This document shows positions 6,661 to 13,956 of a stretch of DNA of 39,463 nt, piece after piece (position 1 is the first letter of the stretch; each line of letters opens with the position of its first letter). Origin of the DNA: Propionibacteriaceae bacterium. Lineage in GTDB: Bacteria > Actinomycetota > Actinomycetes > Propionibacteriales > Propionibacteriaceae. Made by a program: the position numbers and the translations under genes. The DNA lies in contig JAISHO010000039.1 of NCBI GenBank assembly GCA_031262485.1, positions 1-39,463 of the forward strand, written 5' to 3'. Under the pieces are notes generated by a model, which saw only the letters and a program-made list of their open reading frames with translations, ran no database searches and was not told the DNA's origin.

Positions 6661-8426
6661 TCCCCGTCAGCGTCCGCATGAAACAAGCCTCCGTCCGCTT
6701 CGGCGAGAGAATCGCCCTCGACAGCTTCACTGGCACGTTCACTCCCGGCGCCGTCACAGCGCTCATCGGTGGCGACGGGGCTGGGAAGACAACCTTGTTG
6801 AAACTCCTCGCTGGTCGTCTGGCTCTCTCTAGCGTGGAGAGCGAAGGATTACCGGTCGATCGGGGGAATCTCGGGTATCAGCCGGCGGATTCCGGGGTGT
6901 GGCGCGACCTCTCCGTCGCGGAGAACGTCGAGTTCGTCGCTCGCTCCTACGGTCTCGATTCCGAGCAAGCTCGAGTTCGCTCGGCGGAACTGTTGGCCCG
7001 TGCGGGGCTCGATCACGTCACCGACCGTCTCGCAGGGCGCTTGTCGGGCGGGATGCGGCGCAAACTCGGTGTCGTCCTCGCGACCCTGCACCAACCCGGT
7101 CTTGTGCTCCTCGACGAGCCGACGACGGGGGTCGATCCGATCAGCCGCGCCGAACTGTGGAGCCTCATCGCCGGCGCCGCAGCGGACGGGGCAACGGTCG
7201 TGTTCGCCACGACTTATCTTGACGAGGCCGAACGCGCCACCAGCCTGTTCCTGCTCGGCGAGGGGAAACTGCTCGCCGCCGGCTCCCCGGACGAGGTCAT
7301 CGCCCGCACCCCCGGGAAGATCTGGCAAGTTCCCATGGCCGACGATGCCGCGCGACGCGAGCTCGGCTCAACCACGACGTGGCGTCGGGCAGACACCGTT
7401 TATCGCTGGGAGCCATCGCCGAATGCCACCGTTCCGGAAGGTTTCACCGCAGCGCCCGGCGATTTGGAGAACACGAGCATCGCCCTCCTTCTCAGGGAAA
7501 ACACCGACACGCGTGACGCCGCCGTCCTCTCCGGCTCGGGAAACACACCCGCCGCCGTCAGCGATGGGCTCATCGTCGAGGCCAGCGAGGTCACCCGGCG
7601 CTACGGCTCCTTCACCGCCCTCGACGCGGTCTCCCTCAGCGTCGCCCCCGGTGAGATCGTCGGACTCCTCGGCGGCAACGGAGCAGGGAAAACCACCCTC
7701 ATGCGCATTCTCCTCGGCTTGGAGACTCCAACCGCTGGGCGAGCCACCCTGTTCGGATCGGAACCGACGCTCGAGGCCCGCCGTCGCATCGGTTACGTCG
7801 CTCAAGGGCTCGGGCTTTACCCATCTCTCTCCGCGATCGAGAATCTCGAATTCGCGGCCTCCGTCAACGGAGTCGCCGTCAGCGACCAAGCCCGCAGATT
7901 CGCCGAGGGCTTCGGACGGAGCCCGATCGAGTCTTTGCCGCTGGGCGCCAAACGCATCCTCGCCTACCTCGCCGCGTCTGGGCATCGCCCCGAACTGCTG
8001 GTGCTCGACGAGCCCACCTCCGGCATGGACGCGCTCACCCGCGCCCGGCTCTGGAAGAACCTGCGTGACTCGGCCGACAACGGCACTGGAATCCTCGTCA
8101 CCACCCACTACATGCAAGAAGCTCAACAATGCGACCGCCTCGTCATACTGACGAGCGGACGAGTCACCGCCGAGGGCACGGTGGCCGACATCACCGCGCC
8201 CCACACCTCAGTGAGCGTCACGACGGAGCACTGGGAAGATGCCTTCATCCGCCTCCGCGCCGCGGGCGTCGCCGCGCTCTTGAACGGTCGAACACTGCGG
8301 GTCCCGGGCGGCGATCGAGATCAGGTCGCCGCCGTGCTCGCCCCGCTGGAATCGGTGACGGTCACCACGCAGCGAGCGACGCTCGATGAGACGATGATGC
8401 TTGTGGGCCGTCAGTCGTCTGAGTGA
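6657..8426 (+). CDS. ABC transporter ATPase with two fused nucleotide-binding domains
   Basis: 589 residues. NBD1: Walker A GGDGAGKT (38-45), Q-loop YQP (74-76), signature LSGGM (129-133), Walker B LVLLDE (149-154), but Thr186 where the H-loop His is expected (ATTYLDEAE). NBD2: Walker A GGNGAGKT (339-346), Walker B LLVLDE (447-452), H-loop His484 (TTHYMQEA), but a degenerate signature LPLGA (427-431). The predicted pairings therefore give one canonical ATP site and one degenerate site. The double-NBD layout resembles RbbA/YhiH-type exporters. The ATG overlaps the permease stop by 4 nt, implying translational coupling. The substrate is unknown; drug or lipid-like peptide export is likely from the family. 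Confidence 0.9.
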   Translation: MIPVSVRMKQASVRFGERIALDSFTGTFTPGAVTALIGGDGAGKTTLLKLLAGRLALSSVESEGLPVDRGNLGYQPADSGVWRDLSVAENVEFVARSYGLDSEQARVRSAELLARAGLDHVTDRLAGRLSGGMRRKLGVVLATLHQPGLVLLDEPTTGVDPISRAELWSLIAGAAADGATVVFATTYLDEAERATSLFLLGEGKLLAAGSPDEVIARTPGKIWQVPMADDAARRELGSTTTWRRADTVYRWEPSPNATVPEGFTAAPGDLENTSIALLLRENTDTRDAAVLSGSGNTPAAVSDGLIVEASEVTRRYGSFTALDAVSLSVAPGEIVGLLGGNGAGKTTLMRILLGLETPTAGRATLFGSEPTLEARRRIGYVAQGLGLYPSLSAIENLEFAASVNGVAVSDQARRFAEGFGRSPIESLPLGAKRILAYLAASGHRPELLVLDEPTSGMDALTRARLWKNLRDSADNGTGILVTTHYMQEAQQCDRLVILTSGRVTAEGTVADITAPHTSVSVTTEHWEDAFIRLRAAGVAALLNGRTLRVPGGDRDQVAAVLAPLESVTVTTQRATLDETMMLVGRQSSE

Positions 8427-8541
8427 GAGAGGCGCCACAGCCGATCCGATCCCTCTCGCAGGCTCGTAAGTGACGAAGCTGGCGCGGGAGGCTACTCTTG
8501 ATGACTGGTTCCCTCACCGTCATTCCAGAAAGGCGTTGGTC

Positions 8542-8667
8542 ATGAAAAAGTTCTTCGTGATCCTCCTCGGTCTCGTCGGCGCCGCCGCCACGCTCAAGTG
8601 CGTCAGCGCCCAACGCGAGAAGAACGCCCTCTGGGCTGAGATCACCGACGAGATCCCTTCCGCCTGA
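8542..8667 (+). CDS. DLW-39 family small protein
   Basis: 41 residues: MKKFFVILLGLVGAAATLK, then a polar tail QREKNALWAEITDEIPSA. This is the actinobacterial DLW-39 pattern (one N-terminal membrane helix, then a short charged tail with LWAE.TD). Its genes typically lie beside tRNA-Ala near gyrA, and here it is 77 bp upstream of tRNA-Ala. An in-frame upstream ATG would add 24 unconserved residues, so I start at 8542, although the upstream Shine-Dalgarno (AGAAAGG) is somewhat distant. Function unknown. Confidence 0.75.
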   Translation: MKKFFVILLGLVGAAATLKCVSAQREKNALWAEITDEIPSA

Positions 8668-8744
8668 ATCATCGGCTTTGCCGCTCCCTCGGGTCGGCGA
8701 GCCGGAGCGGACGATCTCGTGAAGCGCTTCCCGGCGCAGCACAA

Positions 8745-8817
8745 GGGGCATTAACTCAGTTGGTAGAGTGCGACCTTTGCAAGGTCGAAGTCAGGGGTTC
8801 GAGTCCCCTATGCTCCA
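8745..8817 (+). tRNA. tRNA-Ala (anticodon TGC)
   Basis: A full cloverleaf can be drawn. Acceptor GGGGCAT/ATGCTCC contains one G-U pair and discriminator A8817. D-arm ACTC-AGTTGGTA-GAGT. Anticodon stem CGACC/GGTCG with loop TTTGCAA and anticodon TGC at 8778-8780. T-arm AGGGG-TTCGAGT-CCCCT. CCA is not encoded (the next bases are CGG). The 3' third recurs inverted at 8935-8963. Confidence 0.97.
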
Positions 8818-8838
8818 CGGAAATGAGAGGTGATCTGT

Positions 8839-8899
8839 GTTCGCCGAAGGCGAACCTCGCCTCATCTCCGATGCCTTTCGCGGGGGCGACCCCCGCGAA
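8839..8899. other. Two perfect hairpins downstream of tRNA-Ala
   Basis: GTTCGCC-GAA-GGCGAAC (8839-8855) and TTCGCGGGGG-CGA-CCCCCGCGAA (8877-8899). Both have 3-nt loops and no mismatches. They might be processing or protection elements of the tRNA precursor, or recombination-related cruciforms. No further evidence. Confidence 0.6.
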
Positions 8900-8914
8900 C
8901 CCCACGATGTGCGC

Positions 8915-8937
8915 GGGCCCCGAGAGGGGCCCGTTTT
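8915..8937 (+). terminator. Intrinsic terminator of the tRNA-Ala transcript
   Basis: GGGCCCC-GAGA-GGGGCCC stem (8915-8932) followed by GTTTT (8933-8937), about 100 nt after the tRNA end. Confidence 0.7.
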
Positions 8938-9153
8938 CCGTGGAGCATAGGGGACTCGAACCCGCGAGAGAGCGACTATCGTGCGACGGCCCCGGTGGGC
9001 CGACAAGCGAAGGAGCGGTCCGACGAGGAGCGGAGCGACGAGGAGGACGGCGGATCGCGAAGCGAGACGCGCGAGTCCCCGACTTACCTAACTGCGCCGA
9101 AGATTCTCCGATCACGACGAGAGCCCCTATCGACGATCGAAGAACACGAAAAA

Positions 9154-9212
9154 TCACCGTCCCCGCGGCCCGATAGTGGAGACCAAGACCGCGGAGACGG
9201 TGACCTTTTCTT
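9154..9212. terminator. Large bidirectional terminator-like hairpin
   Basis: Arms 9154-9168 and 9189-9203 pair at 14 of 15 positions (TCACCGTCCCCGCGG with CCGCGGAGACGGTGA), with a 20-nt loop. On the plus strand CCTTTTCTT follows (9204-9212). On the minus strand a TTTTT run follows. It insulates the tRNA side from the converging RidA gene. Confidence 0.75.
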
Positions 9213-9257
9213 ATTAGGAAGGGGACGGACGACCGGAGTCGTCAAGGTTTTCAGGGA

Positions 9258-9279
9258 CGCCCCACGGTGGAGTGGGGCG
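9258..9279 (-). terminator. Stem-loop downstream of RidA
   Basis: CGCCCCAC-GGTGGA-GTGGGGCG, 8-bp perfect stem, 90 nt after the RidA stop. No strong T tract on the minus strand, so it may act as an mRNA 3'-end stabiliser rather than a terminator. Confidence 0.35.
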
Positions 9280-9368
9280 AAGGATGCGGGGCTCGGGGTG
9301 ACGCACGGCGGCCAACCCGGGCCGAGAAGGGGCGACGTGGGACGGCGGTGAGGCCGTGTCGTGGTCGC

Positions 9369-9764
9369 TCAGGCGGTGTGCAGGGCGATGGCGTCGATTT
9401 CGACGCGAGCGCCGGGTTTCGGGAGCGCGGCCACCTGGATGGCGGCCCTCGCGGGTGGAACAAGGCCGTCGAAGCGACGTGCGTACGCCTCGTTGACGGC
9501 GGCGAAATCAGCGATGTCGGTGAGATAGACGGTCGTCTTGACGACGTCTCCGAGCGTCAGCCCATCAGCGGCCAGGACGGCTTCGATGTTGCTGATCACC
9601 CGGTCGGTTTGCTCGGCGGCGGTCTCACCGCTGATCGTCCCGTCAGCGGGATCGATCGGCAGCTGGCCGGAGACGAAGACATACGGACCGGCCACCACCC
9701 CTTGTGAATAGGGGCCGATTGCGGCCGGAGCGTGCGTCGTGGAGATCGCTTGGCTCACAGACAT
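9369..9764 (-). CDS. ridA: RidA family reactive intermediate/imine deaminase
   Basis: 131 residues, normal length for the family. Conserved features: AIGPYSQGV (15-23), FVSGQLPIDP (30-39), NIEAVLAADGLTL (59-71), KTTVYL (76-81), and PPARAAIQVAALPKPGARVEIDAIA with the substrate-binding Arg106 and Glu122. RidA hydrolyses 2-aminoacrylate and other enamines/imines to 2-keto acids and ammonia in the cytosol, protecting PLP enzymes. An excellent Shine-Dalgarno (CAGGAGGAA) precedes the ATG. It lies 243 bp downstream of an amino-acid permease on the same strand, suggesting a link to amino-acid catabolism. The symbol follows the family name; several Rid subfamilies exist and exact orthology is not shown. 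Confidence 0.9.
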   Translation of the reverse strand: MSVSQAISTTHAPAAIGPYSQGVVAGPYVFVSGQLPIDPADGTISGETAAEQTDRVISNIEAVLAADGLTLGDVVKTTVYLTDIADFAAVNEAYARRFDGLVPPARAAIQVAALPKPGARVEIDAIALHTA

Positions 9765-10007
9765 GATGATTTCCTCCTGGGGGCGCGACGATGATCTCTA
9801 GAAAATACAGCGTCACGTGCCCCCGGGCGGAAACGTCGTCCGACCAAAGTTGAGATCATGGCCCGTCAGCGTGATCCTGCGGAGAGCGTGGACGTTGGCG
9901 ACGCCCAAAACCCTTCCACAACCTTTGGTTCAGTCTTTACCGTTTCCCCCCGTGGTGAACCCCAGTGATCCTCATTATTACAGAAGTATTCTTCATTGCG
10001 CAAACTC

Positions 10008-11492
10008 TCAAGCATTCTCTCGGGAATGAGCGGTGCGCTTCTTGATCTCGTAGGCGACGAGGAGCACGGCCAGCCAGATCGGCCCGACGTAGACGGCCGG
10101 TCGGTACTGCGGCGTGAGCACCATGAGGGCGACGACGCCGACGAAGAAGGCGATGACGATCCAGGTCGTGAAGGGCGCCCCGGGCATCTTGAAGGCGAGC
10201 CCGTCGATCGTCTCGGCCGAGGCGTGGCGGCGGAACTTCCACTGGGTGATGAGGATCATGACCCAGTTGATGACCCCGGCGACGAGGGCGATCGACATGA
10301 GGGTCGAGAAGACGTTTTGCGGTGCGACGAAGGCGATGACGACGGCGATGACGGTGATTCCAGCCGACAGCAAGATGCCGAGATAGGGCGCCCCGCTAGG
10401 CGAAAGACGGGCGAGGAAGCGGGGCGCGTTGCCCTGCTTGGCGAGCGCGTAGAGCATGCGCCCGTTGGAGTAGAGCCCCGAGTTGTACACGCTCATGGCC
10501 GCCGTCAAGCAGACGAAGTTGAGGATGCCGGCCGCCGCCTTGATGCCGACTGAGTCGAAGATCTGGACGAAGGGGCTCATCTGGCCGTTGATCGTCGTCC
10601 ACGGCACGACCGCCATGATGACGGCCAAGGCGGCGACGTAGAAGATGAGGATGCGGTAGATGACCTGGTTGATCGCCCGCGGGATCGAGCGGGACGGGTT
10701 GTCGGCCTCCCCGGCGGTGATGCCGACGAGTTCGACGCCGCCGAAGGAGAACATGACGGCGGTGAGGGCTGTCGCGATGCCGACCCAGGCGCCGTCGGCG
10801 TTCTGCGAGAGGAAGCCGAAGGGGAAGAAGCCGCCCTCGCGCACCGACTCCGTCATCGCCGGCGCGTCGCTGTTGAGTCCGCAGACGACGACGATGACAC
10901 CGAGCGCGATCATCCCGACGATGGCGACCACTTTGATGGCGGCGAACCAGAACTCGAACTCGCCGAAGGCCTTGACGGAGACGAGATTGATGGCGGTGAT
11001 GACGACGAGGAAGAAGGCCGCCGACAGCCAGGTCGGGATGGTCGGCCACCAGTAGTTGACGTAGAGGCCGACGATCGACAACTCGGCCATGGCGACAGCG
11101 ATGTAGTTGAACCAGTAGTTCCACCCCGAGACGAACCCGGCCCGCTCGCTCCAATGGGTGTAGGCGAAGTGGCTGAACGCGCCGGCCACCGGGGTGTGGA
11201 CCGACATCTCCCCGAGCGCCCGCATGACGATGTAGATCGCGACGCCGCCGATGAGATAGGCCAGCAGGATCGAGGGGCCCGCCATCTGGATCGCTTCGGC
11301 TGAGCCGTAGAACAATCCGGTGCCGATGGCCCCACCGAGGGCGATCATCTGAATGTGACGGTTCTTCAAATCCCGGTGGAGATCACTGCCTGACCCCGAG
11401 GAGGAGCCGGTGGCTAGGGAAGACGCTCCTTGGGGCGTGGGTGTCGCGGCGGCGTTCGCGGGCCCGGACGGGCGCGGGGATGGCGTGCTCAT
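10008..11492 (-). CDS. APC/AAT-family amino acid permease
   Basis: 494 residues with 12 predicted membrane helices. After a ~35-residue Ser/Pro/Gly-rich leader comes the AAT signature (LKNRHIQMIALGGAIGTGLFYGSA, GPSILLAYLIGG, ALGEMSVHTPVAGAFSHFA). It continues with WNYWFNYIAVAMAEL and SFGGVELVGITAGEADNP, all typical of the AnsP/CycA/YifK group of proton-coupled amino acid importers. Substrate specificity cannot be read. The flanking RidA gene and divergent YheO/DauR-like regulator favour a neutral or D-amino acid. The ATG at 11492 has no clear Shine-Dalgarno but a TATCGT hexamer 6 nt upstream, so a leaderless start is possible. Confidence 0.9.
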   Translation of the reverse strand: MSTPSPRPSGPANAAATPTPQGASSLATGSSSGSGSDLHRDLKNRHIQMIALGGAIGTGLFYGSAEAIQMAGPSILLAYLIGGVAIYIVMRALGEMSVHTPVAGAFSHFAYTHWSERAGFVSGWNYWFNYIAVAMAELSIVGLYVNYWWPTIPTWLSAAFFLVVITAINLVSVKAFGEFEFWFAAIKVVAIVGMIALGVIVVVCGLNSDAPAMTESVREGGFFPFGFLSQNADGAWVGIATALTAVMFSFGGVELVGITAGEADNPSRSIPRAINQVIYRILIFYVAALAVIMAVVPWTTINGQMSPFVQIFDSVGIKAAAGILNFVCLTAAMSVYNSGLYSNGRMLYALAKQGNAPRFLARLSPSGAPYLGILLSAGITVIAVVIAFVAPQNVFSTLMSIALVAGVINWVMILITQWKFRRHASAETIDGLAFKMPGAPFTTWIVIAFFVGVVALMVLTPQYRPAVYVGPIWLAVLLVAYEIKKRTAHSRENA

Positions 11493-12040
11493 GGCGGAAC
11501 GATAGCGCTCTCAACAGACGATCAGATCACTGTGTCTCATTCGTGAACGGTCCCTGTTGATGGCCCGTTTTCACGCTTGGAACGGCACGTGACCTCTTGA
11601 AATTCTCTAAGACGTCCAAACTTCGTCGTGGAAGACATGGGCAGTTGTGGACGCTCTTCGGCCGATATTGTTATGACGAACGATGTTTGCTAGTGTTGCT
11701 TCATACTCGTTCACGTTGTTGATCGAAAGCGGAGAAATTACGGGATCCGTGAGAGAGACGACAAGGGGGCGTGGCGTCTCTCGTGGAGAGAGAGGCGAAG
11801 CGGTTCCGCGGGTATCGGCTCGCCACAAGGGGGAGCGCTTTCATCGGGAGTTTCACGGTCACTGAATGTTGACATGCTCAAAGGTCTATCACTAGGATCA
11901 CATGCGATGTTTTCCTCTTACTCTCGATGTGGCGCAAGGCCGGCGGCCGGGCCGTACAACTTAATTGAGTCAACAATGAGTCAACATTGCGAACGTAATC
12001 GGGGACATATCACCGCGTATGCTCAAGGAAGGGGACAGCA
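11493..12040. other. Intergenic region between divergent permease and regulator
   Basis: 548 bp without a convincing gene; the AT content rises around 11570-11740. It contains the regulator promoter and the GTCAACAT motifs described separately. Short open frames here have no recognisable product. Confidence 0.6.
11865..11988 (+). promoter_or_regulatory. Promoter of the YheO-like regulator with repeated GTCAACAT motifs
   Basis: -35 TTGACA (11869-11874), 18-bp spacer, -10 TAGGAT (11893-11898), giving a ~135-nt 5' leader. AATGTTGAC (11865-11873) overlaps the -35 and is the exact reverse complement of GTCAACATT (11980-11988). Next to that is a direct repeat, GAGTCAACAAT (11967-11977) and GAGTCAACATT (11978-11988). 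The arrangement suggests autoregulation, perhaps by looping across the leader. Confidence 0.5.
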
Positions 12041-12748
12041 ATGGCTATGTCGACGTTAGCGCATTCAAGCGAGGAAACGTCTGTCAAAACGCCTAGCGAC
12101 GCCGAGGTTTCGGCGATCGTCCACACACTCACCACTCTCATGGAGCCGCTTCAGCAGCTCATCCCCGGCGAATCCGAGATCATCGTCCATGATCTGCGGA
12201 AACTGCCGGATTCGATTGTCGGCGTCTCAGGCTCGTTGACGAATCACGCCGTTGGAGACGCGGCGCCGGATTCGCTCGTGCGGGCTGCGGCCGCTGGCAC
12301 GTTGGAGACCAATCTCAACCAGACGTCGCACAGCCGTGACGGTCATGATCTGCACAGCGCGACGATCGTCGTCGAGGATTCGGCCGGCAATCCGGCTGGG
12401 GCGATGGTCATCAGCTCCGACACCCGGATCTGGCGCTCGCTGGCGGAGGTCGCCACCGCGATGCTGCCCGACGCTCAGGCGGAGCCGACTGTGACGGTCA
12501 ACCAAGACAACTACATTCAAGACGTCGACGAGTTGGCCGAGGGCATCATCACCCACGCCATCAACGACGTCGGCGTTCCGGTCGAGCTCATGCACAAGCG
12601 CCACAAGTTGGCCGTCGTGGCCGACCTCAAGGAGCGCGGCTTCTTCATTCTCCGCGAGTCGGTCGAGCGGGCCGCCAGCGCCTTGCAGGTGACGCGCTTC
12701 ACGATCTACAACTACCTCAAGGAGATCGAGCAGAACGAAGCGGAGTGA
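12041..12748 (+). CDS. YheO-like PAS domain / DauR-type HTH transcriptional regulator
   Basis: 235 residues. A YheO-like PAS domain spans about 25-140 (LIPGESEIIVHDLRKLPDSIVGVSGSLTNHAVG, HDLHSATIVVEDSAGNPAGAMVISSDTR). The C-terminal HTH_22 domain (ELMHKRHKLAVVADLKERGFFILRESVERAASALQVTRFTIYNYL) is the DauR/YheO DNA-binding module. DauR controls D-arginine catabolism in Pseudomonas. Here the protein is divergent from a permease and ridA, so it probably controls them in response to an amino acid or derived imine (inference). AAGGAAGGGG lies before the ATG. Confidence 0.85.
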   Translation: MAMSTLAHSSEETSVKTPSDAEVSAIVHTLTTLMEPLQQLIPGESEIIVHDLRKLPDSIVGVSGSLTNHAVGDAAPDSLVRAAAAGTLETNLNQTSHSRDGHDLHSATIVVEDSAGNPAGAMVISSDTRIWRSLAEVATAMLPDAQAEPTVTVNQDNYIQDVDELAEGIITHAINDVGVPVELMHKRHKLAVVADLKERGFFILRESVERAASALQVTRFTIYNYLKEIEQNEAE

Positions 12749-13136
12749 CGTCGTCGATCTGACACGATCGTTTTAGACGCCTATTTCGGAGGGGTTCACC
12801 GCACGGTGGGCCCCTCCGAGACGTTCGTGCGCCGGTCATGCCGATCGACGCACGAGATCGTCGATGACAGGGTCGTCGGTCGCAGGGCGCCAGCGCATGG
12901 GATCGATCTTGGAGAGGCGCCGGGGAGCGCAGTCGATGGGGCCCGTCCATCCCCGCTGTCCACGAACTGAGACCGATTCCACCGCCATGCGAAGCCCGTG
13001 AGACGGGGCTGGTTCAACCCGCTAAAGTGAAGGACAGATGATCGGATTATCCGCTGATATCCCCTCTGACAAGGCATGTCATAGGGTTCGCGGGGTTCCG
13101 GCAGGGGGATCGTTTGACCGAGTAGAGGGGAATCAT
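12749..13136. other. Intergenic region with one strong stem-loop
   Basis: 388 bp. Apart from the hairpin at 12787-12818 and a short AGCCC/GGGCT pairing near 12990-13010, no gene or RNA is recognised. An in-frame ATG at 13038 upstream of the FMN reductase is not used in my call. Confidence 0.5.
12787..12818 (+). terminator. Nested hairpin after the YheO-like gene
   Basis: Outer stem CGGAGGGG (12787-12794)/CCCCTCCG (12811-12818) with an inner CACCG-CA-CGGTG stem. It begins 38 nt after the stop and has no T tract. Confidence 0.5.
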
Positions 13137-13763
13137 ATGCGTATCACCATCATCAACGGATCGATGACGCCGAAGCACTACGGCAACCCGATCGCCGAAT
13201 GGATCGCTGAAGAAGTCTCCGCTGTCAACGCCGACGATGTCGAGACGGACGTCGTCCATCTGTGCGATCTCAACCTCCCCTTCTACGACGAGCCCGAATT
13301 GCCGCGGCTGAAGAATTATGAGCATGAGCACTCGTGGCGCTGGTCGGAACGGGTCGACGCCGCTGACGCCTTCATCTTCGTCAGCCCGGAATATAACCAT
13401 TCGTATTCGGCGGTGCTCAAGAATGCGCTCGACTATCTCTACCTCGAGTGGAATCACAAGCCTGCTGCGATCGTCTCCTACGGTTCCGGCGTCTCCGCCG
13501 GGCGGGAGGGGGCCCAGCATCTGCGCAGCGTCCTCGCCACCCTCAAGATGCTGCCCATTCAAGAGGGCGTCTCGATTCCCTTCGTCGATCAATTCACCTT
13601 CACTGATCGTCATGGCCCGAACGGAGTTTTCATGCCCGACGAACCGATGGTGGAGGCCGCTCAGGCGATGATCCGCGAACTCATCCGGTTGCGCGATTTC
13701 CTCTCGGTTTTCCGGGAAGCCAGTCATTCGCAGCGTCAAATGGCGGAGATGTCTCAACTGTGA
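13137..13763 (+). CDS. NADPH-dependent FMN reductase family oxidoreductase
   Basis: 208 residues in a flavodoxin-like fold: MRITIINGSMTP (phosphate-binding loop near residues 7-11), then ADAFIFVSPEYNHSYSAVLKNALDYL (about 75-100), the diagnostic motif of the NADPH_FMN_red family, and IVSYGSGVSAGREGAQHLR. These cytosolic enzymes reduce FMN, quinones or azo compounds with NAD(P)H. The ATG at 13137 is preceded by AGAGGGG. A longer in-frame start at 13038 would add 33 unconserved residues. It appears monocistronic; two terminator-like stems follow. Confidence 0.9.
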   Translation: MRITIINGSMTPKHYGNPIAEWIAEEVSAVNADDVETDVVHLCDLNLPFYDEPELPRLKNYEHEHSWRWSERVDAADAFIFVSPEYNHSYSAVLKNALDYLYLEWNHKPAAIVSYGSGVSAGREGAQHLRSVLATLKMLPIQEGVSIPFVDQFTFTDRHGPNGVFMPDEPMVEAAQAMIRELIRLRDFLSVFREASHSQRQMAEMSQL

Positions 13764-13767
13764 TGCT

Positions 13768-13785
13768 CTCCCGTCTCGGCGGGAG
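13768..13785 (+). terminator. Short hairpin after FMN reductase
   Basis: CTCCCG-TCTCGG-CGGGAG starting 5 nt after the stop codon; no T tract. The stronger stem follows at 13799. Confidence 0.4.
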
Positions 13786-13798
13786 CACAGTGAACGGT

Positions 13799-13854
13799 CG
13801 GGGGTTGAGCTGAGGCTCGGCCCCCGTTTCGTCTTTGCCCCCGTTTCGTCTTTG
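13799..13854 (+). terminator. Terminator with duplicated 3' arm and T-rich tail
   Basis: CGGGGG (13799-13804) pairs with CCCCCG (13821-13826), then TTTCGTCTTTG. The 17-bp unit CCCCCGTTTCGTCTTTG occurs twice in tandem (13821-13837, 13838-13854), so the single 5' arm could pair with either copy. Confidence 0.6.
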
Positions 13855-13956
13855 ATCCTGCGGAAGCCCGCATCTGATCTTCACCCCGCCCACCAGGTCC
13901 CCTCAAAGTCGGTCAGTACGGTGACGTCATTCCGATGATCGAGGGGGAATTCTGTC

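Larger units (their letters stand above)
8795..8963. repeat. 29-bp inverted duplication of the tRNA-Ala 3' end
   Basis: The T-arm, acceptor 3' strand and 6 nt past the tRNA (8795-8823) reappear as an exact reverse complement at 8935-8963. The repeats flank ~110 bp that hold three perfect hairpins. The copy starts inside the tRNA 3' end, the place where integrases often recombine, but the inverted orientation is not what a simple attL/attR pair gives. It is absent from the rest of the window. Confidence 0.9.
8818..9368. other. Gene-free, hairpin-rich region between tRNA-Ala and RidA
   Basis: No ORF here looks genuine; open frames are extensions of the tRNA or low-complexity charge-rich frames. 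It holds hairpins at 8839-8855, 8877-8899 and 8915-8932, the inverted tRNA fragment at 8935-8963, a purine-rich stretch of imperfect CGACGAGGAG repeats at about 9010-9050, a large bidirectional terminator at 9154-9212 and a stem at 9258-9279. Confidence 0.7.

Noticed and set aside
8760-9176. 138-residue plus-strand frame starting inside tRNA-Ala
   Set aside because: It is translated tRNA sequence and hairpins; no family features and it crosses the terminator at 8915-8937.
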